A stretch of 64,000 nucleotides of DNA from Nitrososphaerota archaeon (GTDB lineage: Archaea; Thermoproteota; Nitrososphaeria; Conexivisphaerales; DTJL01), in NCBI GenBank assembly GCA_021324115.1, contig JAJPJS010000008.1, positions 146,160 to 210,159 on the forward strand, written 5' to 3'. The position numbers and the translations under genes are program-made. Under the pieces are notes generated by a model. The model searched no databases. It saw nothing but the letters and a program-made list of their open reading frames with translations, and was not told the origin of the DNA. Below are positions 34,363 to 42,974 of the stretch, piece by piece (the stretch's first letter is position 1; the number at the start of each line of letters is the position of its first letter).

Positions 34363-34947
34363 ATGGCAAGTATGCAGACTCCTACCGGTTTCGTCGTACT
34401 TATTGTTTCAATCATAACCTTGATTGTCGTGCATGATCTGTCCCGTTGGGGAACCAAGAAATCAACCAGGCTGTCTTCAAGGGTTACGGAAGTGAAAACT
34501 ATGGATTTCCTTGCCTACCTGACAGAGGCTCTTTCTGGTGGCCAGGCCACGACTCTTCTTGATGAACTCATGACCTACTACACCTCTTTCAGAGCTTCTG
34601 AAGGCGAAAGGGGGGCAGAAACAGTTTCCGCCGTCCTGAGTAGACTCGAACCGATCAAGGGCGAGTTGCGCTCATTGCTGATAAGGGCCAGGGATATTGA
34701 CAGGGCAAGGGTACTGGCCGAGAAGGTGAAGACAGACTTCAGAATATCACTCTCGCTTAGCTGGTTGTTCGCCTCAACCGGGGCGGTTCTTGTAACATTG
34801 AGCTTCATAGACCCAAATACAGAATCGTTTTTGATAGTGTTTGGAGCATCGATACTCGATTTCTGCATGACGCTATCCTTTATATACAGGGCTATGAAAA
34901 ACATAAACAGAATGGACAGAGACGCATCAACAAGAGCTGAAGACTAG
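34363..34947 (+). CDS. Small membrane protein of unknown function
   Basis: A 194-residue protein with one N-terminal helix (TGFVVLIVSIITLIVV), a soluble helical middle (residues 35-125) rich in Ala/Leu/Glu/Arg, and a pair of C-terminal membrane helices (LSLSWLFASTGAVLVTLSF and FLIVFGASILDFCMTLSF). It lies between two related winged-helix genes, one upstream on the same strand and one convergent. The ATG at 34,363 is chosen; a GTG at 34,357 is two codons upstream. I do not recognise the family. The layout could fit a membrane sensor controlled by, or controlling, the neighbours, but this is only positional. Confidence 0.7.
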   Translation: MASMQTPTGFVVLIVSIITLIVVHDLSRWGTKKSTRLSSRVTEVKTMDFLAYLTEALSGGQATTLLDELMTYYTSFRASEGERGAETVSAVLSRLEPIKGELRSLLIRARDIDRARVLAEKVKTDFRISLSLSWLFASTGAVLVTLSFIDPNTESFLIVFGASILDFCMTLSFIYRAMKNINRMDRDASTRAED

Positions 34948-34991
34948 ACGGCCGCCAACTGAAGCGAGCTCAGCTCGGTTTGGTTTGTAAT

Positions 34992-35318
34992 CTATCTAGA
35001 CTTCAAGCTGAGGACACTTTCGTATTCCTTGTCCAGCTCACTTCTCACCTGGTTGACCATGGTTCTGAGTTCTCCATACTGCTTGAGTTTCGAGAGAAGT
35101 CTGCTTCCCTTCTCTGTCAGGTAGTATAGGTCGCCTTCATACATAAGAAACCCTGAATCAACCAGCATCTTCGTATACTTGACAAGTAACTGGTAACTCA
35201 GATTGGTTGCATACATCAGTCTGGTCTTCTTTATTCCTGAGTTTGATGCTTCCAGCACATTCATTATTATTTCGGTCCTAAGTCTCTTTCTCATTTCATT
35301 TTTTCTCCTCGGAGACAT
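34992..35318 (-). CDS. Winged-helix DNA-binding protein (HTH_45-like)
   Basis: A protein of about 108 residues, paralogous to the one at 33,940: IIMNVLEASNSGIKKTRLMY, then LSYQLLVKYTKMLVDSGFL, a wing with YYLTEKGSRLL, and a C-terminal helix (KQYGELRTMVNQVRSEL) likely for dimerisation. The start is uncertain. The ATG at 35,318 is used, but an ATG seven residues later is preceded by an AGGAG Shine-Dalgarno sequence at suitable spacing. The open frame extends further upstream with a Pro/Trp-rich stretch unlikely to be translated. It is convergent with the membrane protein gene. Confidence 0.78.
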   Translation of the reverse strand: MSPRRKNEMRKRLRTEIIMNVLEASNSGIKKTRLMYATNLSYQLLVKYTKMLVDSGFLMYEGDLYYLTEKGSRLLSKLKQYGELRTMVNQVRSELDKEYESVLSLKSR

Positions 35319-35369
35319 TGGGGAGTTCCAGAGCATGACGGGCCACGGCGGGTGTGGGGAGCATCCCAT

Positions 35370-35682
35370 CGCGGCACGTAATATTCCTTATCCGCATACC
35401 TCCGCGTTAAATGCAGAATTTAGTGAGTATTTATTTTTTATTGGGCCGGTATTTTATAGAAAATTAGCAATTATAAGATATACTAATAGCTGCTTTGAAT
35501 GATGTTGAGTTCGAAATAAGGAAATTATCATCCAGCACCGAAATCGATTGTGAAACCACTAAAGGTTTTTACCATCTTGGTGCATTAACGTTTCAGATGA
35601 TCAAGGCATCCTGTTTTTCTCTGGGACTAATTTAAACCTCATAAGTTGGTGCGGGGGCGTTCGCTCGAGCGCGAAAAGTGGG
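35370..35682. other. AT-rich intergenic region between divergent genes
   Basis: About 310 bp without a supported gene. It contains AT-rich runs (35,428-35,445 and 35,450-35,490) that could carry the promoter of the minus-strand winged-helix gene, and a TTTAAA element at 35,631-35,636 that is the best candidate for the phosphoesterase promoter. No RNA gene was recognised. Confidence 0.5.
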
Positions 35683-37149
35683 TTGAAACCTGTCAGATGC
35701 ACCCTTTATATCGCATATGGTCTGACCTTAAGAGAATTGACTGAACGTATTCTCCAACTTGCGCTTCTTTTACTGCTTGTGACCAGCCTTTTCACGTCAC
35801 CTTATTCACTTCTCGCACAGACAAATCAAACACCCATCCAGCACGTCTTCATCATAATGCAGGAAAACCACAGTTTCGACAACTACTTCGGCACGTACCC
35901 GACGGCCAATGGCACTCTTGTAAACAATATCACAACTGAACTACAAGGGGTGGATGGAATACCGGCAGGTCTTTGCCTCCCATACCAGGCTTCCTGCATG
36001 GCTCCCTATTATGCAAACTCATCTAGCACCGTATCCCCCAATGAGGGGCAGCTTACATATGAGGGGGACGTGAACAATGGGCTGATGAACGGTTTTCCTT
36101 CACATTCGGGCCCCCAGTCAATGGCATATTTTGATTTCCATCAGATAGCCGGATACTGGGATTACGCTGAAGAGTACGGTTTGGCCGACAGTTACTTTTC
36201 GACGTACCTGGCCCCCACCGCCCCCAATAGACTTGCCCTACTGGCTGGAACCAGCCCCGTGACGGGAGACTATGGTCCACCCCCCTACATTCCTTTCAAC
36301 TCCACGATATTGTTTCAACTTCAATCGGCAGGTCTGAGTTGGGGATACTTTGATTTCATTTCCCAAAGCAGTGATTCTTCGAATGTATATCCTCTCAACT
36401 ATCTGAGCGGTATGACCCCTCAGGACGAGGCCAGGGTACAGAACATATCATACTTGCTGAATGACCTTTATTCAGGTAAGATCTTACCAAACGTCGTCTA
36501 CGTCTCTTCATTAGGCAGCCACTTGCTTGATGAACACCCACCCTACAATATCACCCAGGGCGAATTGTGGGTGGTTTCTATTGTAAATGCGGTGATGGAG
36601 AGTTCATACTGGAACTCGAGCGCCATATTTCTCACGTGGGATGAGGGGGGAGGATACTTCGACAACCTTCCTCCTCCCAAAGGCCAGTCACAGACCATCA
36701 GCGGTGAAAATCCACTGATAGGTTATGGCCAAAGGGTGCCTCTTCTTGTGATTTCGCCCTACGCTAAGGAAAATTACGTGTCTCTGACGACGCTGAACCA
36801 TCTCAGTTTACTCTCATTCATTGAATATAACTGGGACCTTCCGCCGCTTGATCAGGCGGTGGCACAATCCAACAACCTGCTAGACTTCTTTGATTTCTCG
36901 TCGCCCCCCAGACCCCCCGTCATACTGACTTCATCAGGACCCTTCTCCTATTCCACTTATCCGATTCCCCTTCAGATACCTGTTTCACAGCTTAACTACG
37001 ACAGGCTCGGGTCGTCTTCGAGTGACCTTTTGAATCAATCCACACTCGTCCCATCGTTTTATCCTGCGGTCGCGGCTGTAGGCGTTGCAGCCCTTATATT
37101 CGGTGTCAGTCTTTACCTCAGAAGACGGTCACTGCGTGATGCAATATGA
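35683..37149 (+). CDS. Secreted phosphoesterase, phospholipase C/acid phosphatase family
   Basis: A 488-residue exported enzyme of the bacterial phospholipase C / AcpA type (phosphoesterase family). The signature FIIMQENHSFDNYFGTYP follows the signal peptide (residues 20-45). LDEHPPYN and WDEGGGYFDN carry the further acidic and His metal ligands. The C terminus has a single membrane helix (about residues 458-478) and an RRR stop-transfer sequence, so it is probably anchored outside the cell. It would hydrolyse phosphodiesters or phosphomonoesters at the surface, possibly scavenging phosphate or trimming lipid-linked intermediates. The start is TTG at 35,683, about 50 nt after a TTTAAA element. 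The anchor lacks a PEF motif, so it is not an obvious archaeosortase substrate. Confidence 0.88.
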   Translation: MKPVRCTLYIAYGLTLRELTERILQLALLLLLVTSLFTSPYSLLAQTNQTPIQHVFIIMQENHSFDNYFGTYPTANGTLVNNITTELQGVDGIPAGLCLPYQASCMAPYYANSSSTVSPNEGQLTYEGDVNNGLMNGFPSHSGPQSMAYFDFHQIAGYWDYAEEYGLADSYFSTYLAPTAPNRLALLAGTSPVTGDYGPPPYIPFNSTILFQLQSAGLSWGYFDFISQSSDSSNVYPLNYLSGMTPQDEARVQNISYLLNDLYSGKILPNVVYVSSLGSHLLDEHPPYNITQGELWVVSIVNAVMESSYWNSSAIFLTWDEGGGYFDNLPPPKGQSQTISGENPLIGYGQRVPLLVISPYAKENYVSLTTLNHLSLLSFIEYNWDLPPLDQAVAQSNNLLDFFDFSSPPRPPVILTSSGPFSYSTYPIPLQIPVSQLNYDRLGSSSSDLLNQSTLVPSFYPAVAAVGVAALIFGVSLYLRRRSLRDAI

Positions 37150-37224
37150 TAAATTTAGGCCGGTAAGTTAAACGGTCCACTTCTTTGCGGTGAACTGTTT
37201 TGAATCGGGCCTCATATATTGCTG

Positions 37225-37230
37225 TTTAAA
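37225..37230 (+). promoter_or_regulatory. TATA box for the second glycan cluster
   Basis: TTTAAA (in CTGTTTAAATGC) predicts a start near 37,254, just before the GTG codons at 37,259 and 37,265, and after the GTG at 37,190. It argues for the shorter protein. Confidence 0.5.
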
Positions 37231-37258
37231 TGCTGGATACGAATTTCCTCCAGCCCAG

Positions 37259-38413
37259 GTGGCGGTGTCGGACAAGAGAATCACGGTGCTTATGGTCACC
37301 GACAGGTATCTGCCATCCATCGGTGGTGTCGAAAGACACGTCTTTGAATTGTCCCGTAGACTTGTCTCGATGGGAATGAATGTTAAGATCATCACCACAG
37401 ATATGATAAACTTTAACACATCTGGAAGGGTAGCCGCCAAATCTACTGATCAGATCCTAAGGTTCAGGTCATATAGGCTGCTGCCTCTCCCACAGGGGCT
37501 TGGTTATGTTACGTTCGGAATGATTCAAGCTTTGTCAGGCGCGAACCTGGTCCACGCGCACGGATACGGGCGCTTTCCAACCTTCTTGGCACCTGTGTGC
37601 AGATTGATGGGTATCCCATTTGTAACCACCCCTCATTCAGGTTGGGGAAGAAAGAGTTTCGCCAAATCTTTCTTCGACGCGATTGTCCCCAAAGTAAGTC
37701 TTAACTGGTCTGATGTTGTGATAGCCTTGTCGAAGCAGGAGATTGCCTATCTAAGGTCGATCGGCGTATCGAGGCAGGTAGTACTCATCCCAAACGGGAT
37801 TAACCTTAAAGAATTCGAAACGGAAGGGGAAGGAAAAAAAGAAAGAGGCTCTGCAACCACAGAATTACTCTTCATAGGCAGAATAGACATCGAACAGAAG
37901 GGGCTGGATGTAGCTGTGAGTGCACTTTCAACACTCACAACACGCAGCGGCATGAACGTTAATCTAACCATGATAGGCCCCGGTTCCCAGCAGGCAATTT
38001 CGAAGATTAGAATGCTTGCAAAGGAACATGGTGTGCTCGGAAGAGTTTCATTCTATCCCCCTCCTCCAAGAGCCGAGCTGATAGGCGCGATGAAGAAGGC
38101 TGATATACTGATACTCCCCTCTCGCATTGAATCCTTTCCACTCGTGCTTCTGGAAGCGATGGCTGCTGGAATTCCAGTCATTGCGTCCAGAGTGGGGGGA
38201 GTGCCCGATGTCCTGAATAATGGTGAACTTGGATTTCTTGTAGAGCCTGGAAGAGCAGATTCACTCGCCGACTGTGTAGAACACATAATTAAAAATAGAG
38301 AGGAGGCGAACTTCAAGGTTGCCTTGGCATCGAAAGCAGTCGCCGCATACGATTGGAGCATTGTAGCCAAGCAGACCTATGATGTCTACATGAAGCTGCT
38401 TGAAAAGTGTTAA
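37259..38413 (+). CDS. Glycosyltransferase family 4 (GT-B fold)
   Basis: A 384-residue GT4 enzyme. It has the N-terminal DRYLPSIGGVERHVFELSR, the linker LLFIGRIDIEQKGLDVAV, MIGPGSQQAI, and the donor motif ESFPLVLLEAMAAGIPV followed by RVGGVPDV. The open frame starts at 37,190, but the TATA position suggests GTG 37,259 or 37,265. The extra N-terminal residues encoded upstream (two Cys, no family similarity) would be untranslated. It heads a second set of glycan genes and overlaps the GT-C-like gene that follows. Confidence 0.9.
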   Translation: MAVSDKRITVLMVTDRYLPSIGGVERHVFELSRRLVSMGMNVKIITTDMINFNTSGRVAAKSTDQILRFRSYRLLPLPQGLGYVTFGMIQALSGANLVHAHGYGRFPTFLAPVCRLMGIPFVTTPHSGWGRKSFAKSFFDAIVPKVSLNWSDVVIALSKQEIAYLRSIGVSRQVVLIPNGINLKEFETEGEGKKERGSATTELLFIGRIDIEQKGLDVAVSALSTLTTRSGMNVNLTMIGPGSQQAISKIRMLAKEHGVLGRVSFYPPPPRAELIGAMKKADILILPSRIESFPLVLLEAMAAGIPVIASRVGGVPDVLNNGELGFLVEPGRADSLADCVEHIIKNREEANFKVALASKAVAAYDWSIVAKQTYDVYMKLLEKC

Positions 38414-39735
38414 GAGGCCCCGAATTTTATTATACCGTATTGAATTTCAGATGGCTGACTGGGGAGCCAAGAAAGATTCTGCTAGTCGGTCTGATCCTCC
38501 GCGAGTCATTTTCATCCTGGACAGGACACCCGTTCGATTTTGAGCTCTGGGTGAGGCTGGGATTCTGGGTGGATCATGGTCTCAACCCGTACAAGGCTCT
38601 CCCGATTGTGCCCGGGCTCAGTTTTGCGAACATATTCGGTCCTGGTGGTAATTCCGTAATTGCATACCTGCCATTCTGGCCGTTCATCACCGCTGCAATG
38701 TACCTGCTGTACACTGTAGTGGGATTCGGAGACAGACTCGTTTACTATTTCCTGCTAAAACAGCCGATCATAATATCTGACATACTTGTTGGGTACATGA
38801 TATACAGGTACGTGATGAAGCGAAGTCCGTCACATGCCTCGTGGGCCATGAAGTTCTGGATATTTTCACCGATTACTATCATACTGTCTGCAATCTGGGG
38901 TATGTTTGATTCCGTAGCCCTGGTGTTTATCATGATGGCCCTGTTGTTGGAAGACGGTAAGAGCCGTTCCTTGTTGGCAGGAATGGCAACATTCGCAAAA
39001 TCACTCCCGGTGTTTTTTGCGGCTCCACTAACCCTCAGGAAGATCACCCGCCCCTGGACATTCATTATTTCCCTAGCCATACCGGCATTACTTACGCTGA
39101 GTGTGCTTTACGTTACAGGCTGGGGTCTCACCTACTCCGTGCCAAGTCTATCATCCACCTTCGTTAAGGGGGGAGAAACGATGTCCCCGTGGGACGTGCT
39201 GTCCTTTCTACTGATCTTCAACCTTGTGCCGCAGCCTCCATCATGGTTCCTTTCAATCGCTGGCAGTATATGGATTCCAGTGACGGTCGGTGCAACTCTG
39301 CTGTGCTTAAGGAGGTTCGGGTTTAGAACTGATTATGGCATCATCATCTCTTCAATATTCATATATTCATCATTCCTTGTCTCCAGATATTCCGTAAACG
39401 AGCAGTACTCGGTTTACCTGATAGCTTTTGCCGCCATTGATGTGGCCATATGGCATCCTGAAAACAAACGCCTTCTTATCCTGATTTCTGCGAGTGTCAT
39501 GGGGTATCTTCTTGCGAACAACTTTCTCCTGGTCCGATTTCTTGCGCCAGTGTTTCCGGGCTGGCAAATGCTTGAAAACCAGCTGAGCACTATGTTCGGA
39601 GCCCAAAGGTATGCCTTCAAGTTGATATTTGCCATGCTTTTCGGGGCATTCAACATAATGTACATGAAAAGGATTTTGAAATACAATCCACTCGGCGCAA
39701 AAACAGAATATCAACCGGATTCTGCCAAAGGTTAA
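38407..39735 (+). CDS. Polytopic GT-C-like glycosyltransferase, paralogue of the 43,923 gene
   Basis: A 442-residue membrane protein with about ten helices. The first outer loop has HPFDFELWVR, with two acidic residues placed like the catalytic loop of GT-C enzymes, and WGMFDSVALVF forms the start of a later helix; both motifs recur in the protein at 43,923. GT-C enzymes use a polyprenyl-phosphate sugar donor and act on the outer face, so this may complete the glycan after flipping. The start (GTG 38,407) overlaps the GT4 stop by 7 nt. Family membership rests on motif placement and topology, so confidence is moderate. Confidence 0.7.
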   Translation: MLRGPEFYYTVLNFRWLTGEPRKILLVGLILRESFSSWTGHPFDFELWVRLGFWVDHGLNPYKALPIVPGLSFANIFGPGGNSVIAYLPFWPFITAAMYLLYTVVGFGDRLVYYFLLKQPIIISDILVGYMIYRYVMKRSPSHASWAMKFWIFSPITIILSAIWGMFDSVALVFIMMALLLEDGKSRSLLAGMATFAKSLPVFFAAPLTLRKITRPWTFIISLAIPALLTLSVLYVTGWGLTYSVPSLSSTFVKGGETMSPWDVLSFLLIFNLVPQPPSWFLSIAGSIWIPVTVGATLLCLRRFGFRTDYGIIISSIFIYSSFLVSRYSVNEQYSVYLIAFAAIDVAIWHPENKRLLILISASVMGYLLANNFLLVRFLAPVFPGWQMLENQLSTMFGAQRYAFKLIFAMLFGAFNIMYMKRILKYNPLGAKTEYQPDSAKG

Positions 39736-39742
39736 TTTTAAA
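39736..39742 (+). promoter_or_regulatory. TATA box of the DUF385-methyltransferase gene
   Basis: TTTTAAA is centred 23-26 nt before the GTG at 39,762, so that gene appears leaderless and begins a new transcript immediately after the GT-C gene. Confidence 0.5.
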
Positions 39743-39761
39743 CCTGTGTTAATTTGATGCC

Positions 39762-40925
39762 GTGTGGTCGCGCGGCCAGATCATCAGACTGGAAACCGTC
39801 GGACGAAGGACCGGCAGGCCACACAGCGTTCTCGTGCGCTATATTTTGTTTGACGGTAAAGTGGTGATATTTCCAGATCCATCTGTAAAACAGGACTGGG
39901 TGGCTAACATCCAAGCCAACCCCGCAGTCAAATTATACGCTGATGAAGGTGTGTTTGAAGGCCAAGCAACATTAAGAACCGTAAAGAGCCTGAGCGACCC
40001 GGTTCTGGGAATCTTCCAGAGAAAGTATGGTTACCAGCAAGTACGCCAAAGGTACTGGGGGCAGCGCAGATATGTGGAGATTTTGCTGGGCGGAAAAAAA
40101 GGCGATCAGAGGATAGACGAACTGATCTATGGTGACCTGGAAGTAGCATTTGACTCTGTTGCAAAGGATTATGATAGACACATTTTTGGTAATCCGATGA
40201 ACAGGTGGCTCAGGGACCAGTCCGTATCTCTGATGAAAAGTGTATTCAGACCCGGCGATACGGTGCTGGAGATCGGCTGTGGTACAGGAACTGAAACCTT
40301 GAGCCTGGCCTCCACCGGAGTAAGGGTCATTGCGACTGACATCTCGTCAGGCATGCTTGAAGTGTTGAATCGTAAGGCAGAAGCTGCCGGGCTTTCAAAA
40401 CTCGTCAGTACAGTAAAATGTCGAGCGTCGCAGGTTGCATCAAAACTGACCTCTTTGGGCATAACCGATCTCGATGGAGCCTATTCCACATATGGTGCCA
40501 TCAACACAGAACCAAACTTGAAAAGCCTGTCAAAAGATTTGCATGGAGTTCTCAAAGAGGGGTCCCCTCTAATTCTCGGCGTTTGGAACAAATACTGCAT
40601 CTACGAGATAATTGGATACACGTTGAGAATGAAGCCAGCTATGGCTGTCGCCAGATTGTTAAACCCGGTGCCTGTTGGCAAGTCCAGATTCTGCGTTTCG
40701 AGCTATTCATATTCTTTAGGCGGGATCGTGGAGCTCGTCCGGCCATTTTTCAAGTTTGAACGTGCATACGGCGTGGAAATACTTCTTCCTCCGTCCAATC
40801 TTGTGAAGTATCTGCCCCCTGAACCATTCTTGGGGACCCTCAAACGAATAGACAGTGCGCTCGGAAGGATTACCCCATTCAACAGATTGGGAGATCATTT
40901 CCTGGCATTGTTCAGGAGAGTGTAA
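39762..40925 (+). CDS. Fusion of DUF385-like (F420-type) domain and SAM methyltransferase
   Basis: A 387-residue two-domain protein. Residues 1-112 match the split-barrel DUF385 deazaflavin-dependent nitroreductase-like family: LETVGRRTGRPHSVLVRYI, VVIFPDPSVKQDWVANI and NPAVKLY. Residues 125-330 are a class I methyltransferase: FDSVAKDYD, VLEIGCGTGTETLSLA (169-184), ATDISSGMLEVL and GAYSTYGAINTE. Both sets of motifs are intact and in one frame. The first domain would bind an F420-like deazaflavin or act as a lipid quinone/F420 sensor, the second would methylate a small molecule or lipid. Its place among glycan genes suggests a lipid or sugar substrate. I know of no characterised protein with this pairing. 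Confidence 0.8.
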   Translation: MWSRGQIIRLETVGRRTGRPHSVLVRYILFDGKVVIFPDPSVKQDWVANIQANPAVKLYADEGVFEGQATLRTVKSLSDPVLGIFQRKYGYQQVRQRYWGQRRYVEILLGGKKGDQRIDELIYGDLEVAFDSVAKDYDRHIFGNPMNRWLRDQSVSLMKSVFRPGDTVLEIGCGTGTETLSLASTGVRVIATDISSGMLEVLNRKAEAAGLSKLVSTVKCRASQVASKLTSLGITDLDGAYSTYGAINTEPNLKSLSKDLHGVLKEGSPLILGVWNKYCIYEIIGYTLRMKPAMAVARLLNPVPVGKSRFCVSSYSYSLGGIVELVRPFFKFERAYGVEILLPPSNLVKYLPPEPFLGTLKRIDSALGRITPFNRLGDHFLALFRRV

Positions 40926-40928
40926 ATT

Positions 40929-41684
40929 TTGCTTGATTCCGAGATAACGGTTTGCATATGCACCTATAATTCGGCACGAACACTATCAGACTGCATGAGC
41001 AGGCTCCGCCTCGCCTTACCTCGAGCGAGAGTTCTGGTCGTCGATCATCACAGCCAAGATGGTACATACGAAATAGCCAAGATGTTTGGAGCAGAATTAT
41101 ATTCGGAAAGAGAAGGGCTGGGTGCAGCAAGGCAGATGTGTTTTGACCTCACTAGCACTCGTTTGATCTCATTTCTGGATTCCGACGTGATCCTAACGGA
41201 TTCCAGATTTTTCTACGTCGCATCCAGTCTGCTGAATAATGCTAGCGTGGGAGCAGTAGTAGGAATGTCGGTTGGGCACAGGTTAGCATATGGCCTCCCT
41301 GCGGGCCTCCTTGTGCTACGTACCAGGGATTTTCGTGGACAGATAATTCCACCCGAAATAGATGCCAGAGAAACATACTATATCCAGAGGCGACTCACCA
41401 AGTTGCGGCTGAAGACAAGATATCTGGCGAATTGCATGATCCACAAGTCTGGATACCGAGAACTAAAGCCCGAGTGGGAAGGCGCCAATACCAGGCTGAT
41501 CAGGGGGCTATCTCCAGCCGAACTCATTTATGCCTTCAGAATCATAGTTCTTCTGACCTTCAACAATCGAAGCCTCAAGAACATCTTGTATGTCCCCATC
41601 TTTTATGCCAAGTTTATGAGAGGTTTCCTTGATTTCAGGACCTGGCGACACATTCAGCGAGCACCTGTTGTTGACCTTACTTGA
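40929..41684 (+). CDS. Glycosyltransferase family 2 (GT-A fold)
   Basis: A 251-residue GT2 enzyme. VCICTYNSARTLSDCM and VLVVDHHSQDGTYEIA form the nucleotide-binding strands, REGLGAARQ the turn, and FLDSDV the DxD metal site (about residues 82-87). The C-terminal half has a basic acceptor region and a hydrophobic stretch (PAELIYAFRIIVLLTF) that may touch the membrane. The start is TTG, 3 nt after the fusion gene, so they share a transcript. Confidence 0.88.
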   Translation: MLDSEITVCICTYNSARTLSDCMSRLRLALPRARVLVVDHHSQDGTYEIAKMFGAELYSEREGLGAARQMCFDLTSTRLISFLDSDVILTDSRFFYVASSLLNNASVGAVVGMSVGHRLAYGLPAGLLVLRTRDFRGQIIPPEIDARETYYIQRRLTKLRLKTRYLANCMIHKSGYRELKPEWEGANTRLIRGLSPAELIYAFRIIVLLTFNNRSLKNILYVPIFYAKFMRGFLDFRTWRHIQRAPVVDLT

Positions 41685-41698
41685 TATCCGAATCTCAT

Positions 41699-41935
41699 AT
41701 GGTGAAGCTCATACTGGATAAAGAAGGCATGTTGTTATCGGTGACTCTTCAAAGCAGGGCTTTTTTCATATTTGTGACATCCCGCTTTGTCGGAATAAAA
41801 GTGGCGCCAACGACCGACCCGTTTCCCGGAATAGTTGAATTGTGTGGTTACAGAATATCCAAGATATTGAAACATTGGAACGAATTGTACTTGGTCAAGG
41901 TTACGAAAGTTTCGAACCAAGATTCCGACAGATAG
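41699..41935 (+). CDS. Possible small protein of unknown function
   Basis: An open frame of 78 codons following the GT2 gene; an upstream in-frame TTG (41,681) overlaps the GT2 stop as TTGA, as in other couplings here. The sequence has a hydrophobic AFFIFVTSRFVGI segment but no recognisable domain. It may be real, a remnant, or chance; codon use could not be tested. Confidence 0.3.
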   Translation: MVKLILDKEGMLLSVTLQSRAFFIFVTSRFVGIKVAPTTDPFPGIVELCGYRISKILKHWNELYLVKVTKVSNQDSDR

Positions 41936-41938
41936 CAA

Positions 41939-42020
41939 GAATAATATATGCTGGAGTACGTGGAGGTTTAATTGGAGCGGGGCACACCATAGCCCCTCCC
42001 ATGCGGATGGCCTGATAAGC
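41939..42020. promoter_or_regulatory. Promoter and leader hairpin of the GT2/nucleotidyltransferase genes
   Basis: ATAATATAT (41,940-41,948) is a TATA candidate predicting a start near 41,971. The leader then holds GGGGC-ACACCATA-GCCCC (41,981-41,998), able to form a 5-bp GC stem before the TTG at 42,021. Its role is unknown. Confidence 0.4.
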
Positions 42021-42974
42021 TTGAGTCAGATATTGAGTTCTGCAGAAGAGCAGCAGAAGAGGTTGATTCCCTTCACCGTTGGAATCCCAATTTCGGCCGG
42101 TGACAGTGATGCAACCGAAGCGCTAGTTTTCGTACTCCGTGAGAGACTATCACTCGGTCACCAACTCAAACGAATTGTCGCGGTTGCCAGTGGTTTATCG
42201 GCGGAACAATTGTCTGCTTTGAAATCACTTGCGGCTCAGGACAGGCGCATATTGATCATTGAAGAGGATAAAAGATACGGAAAATGGGAAGCTCTGAACA
42301 GGATCCTGGACAGTGCCGAAGGAGAGTACCTCGTCCTGCTTAACGGGGATGCTCTACCCCTGCCCGGGTCAATAGACAGCCTGCTCGAAAAAATCTCATC
42401 TGACAGCGATGTTGCCGTGGCTTCTGCATTCCCACTTGTATACAGTAATACGATGGTCACCGGCCGAATCATAAAGATCTTCTGGGACGCCCATAACGAA
42501 GCGTTGACTAGACTGGCAAGGACTGGAAGCAACAACCATAGCTGCGACGAGCTGATGGCCATTAGACTGGCCTCCGTTTCAAAACTACCATCCGGAACAA
42601 TTAACGACGGAGCTTATATGGCCGGACGCGCCTATCTTGAGGGGTACCAAGTAACCTTCTGTCAGGATGCCTTCGTCAAGGTGAGGGTCCCAAGAAAACT
42701 GGGGGATCTTCTGAGACAGCGTAGACGAATTGTGTATGGCCACATGCAGATTTGGAAATTGCTTGGCAAACCACCTAGGACCATGGAGTCCATTGCTGTG
42801 ATGAATCCGATTGAAGCGATTTCCATACTTACAACCGTAATGGCCCGTGACCCAACATTGATCCCCATCTTACCTATCGCAGTCATTGAAGAGGCTTTTT
42901 CGGTCACGCTGGCCTTTCTTGATAATCTGCTTGGAGGCAACAGACACATAGTCTGGGATAGGTATGTGTCCTGA
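42021..42974 (+). CDS. Glycosyltransferase family 2, processive-like features
   Basis: A 317-residue GT2-type protein. YGKWEALNRILDSAEGEYLVLLNGDALPLPG contains the acceptor-Lys/Ala and DxD-like (NGDA) elements. TINDGAYMAGRAYLEGY resembles the ED-containing acceptor strand and RQRRRIVYGHMQIW the Q-x-x-R-W motif of processive GT2 enzymes (here QRRR). The N terminus diverges from the usual strand (FTVGIPISAGDSDA). No complete membrane channel is present. It probably adds one sugar. The next gene overlaps its end by 11 nt. Confidence 0.78.
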   Translation: MSQILSSAEEQQKRLIPFTVGIPISAGDSDATEALVFVLRERLSLGHQLKRIVAVASGLSAEQLSALKSLAAQDRRILIIEEDKRYGKWEALNRILDSAEGEYLVLLNGDALPLPGSIDSLLEKISSDSDVAVASAFPLVYSNTMVTGRIIKIFWDAHNEALTRLARTGSNNHSCDELMAIRLASVSKLPSGTINDGAYMAGRAYLEGYQVTFCQDAFVKVRVPRKLGDLLRQRRRIVYGHMQIWKLLGKPPRTMESIAVMNPIEAISILTTVMARDPTLIPILPIAVIEEAFSVTLAFLDNLLGGNRHIVWDRYVS

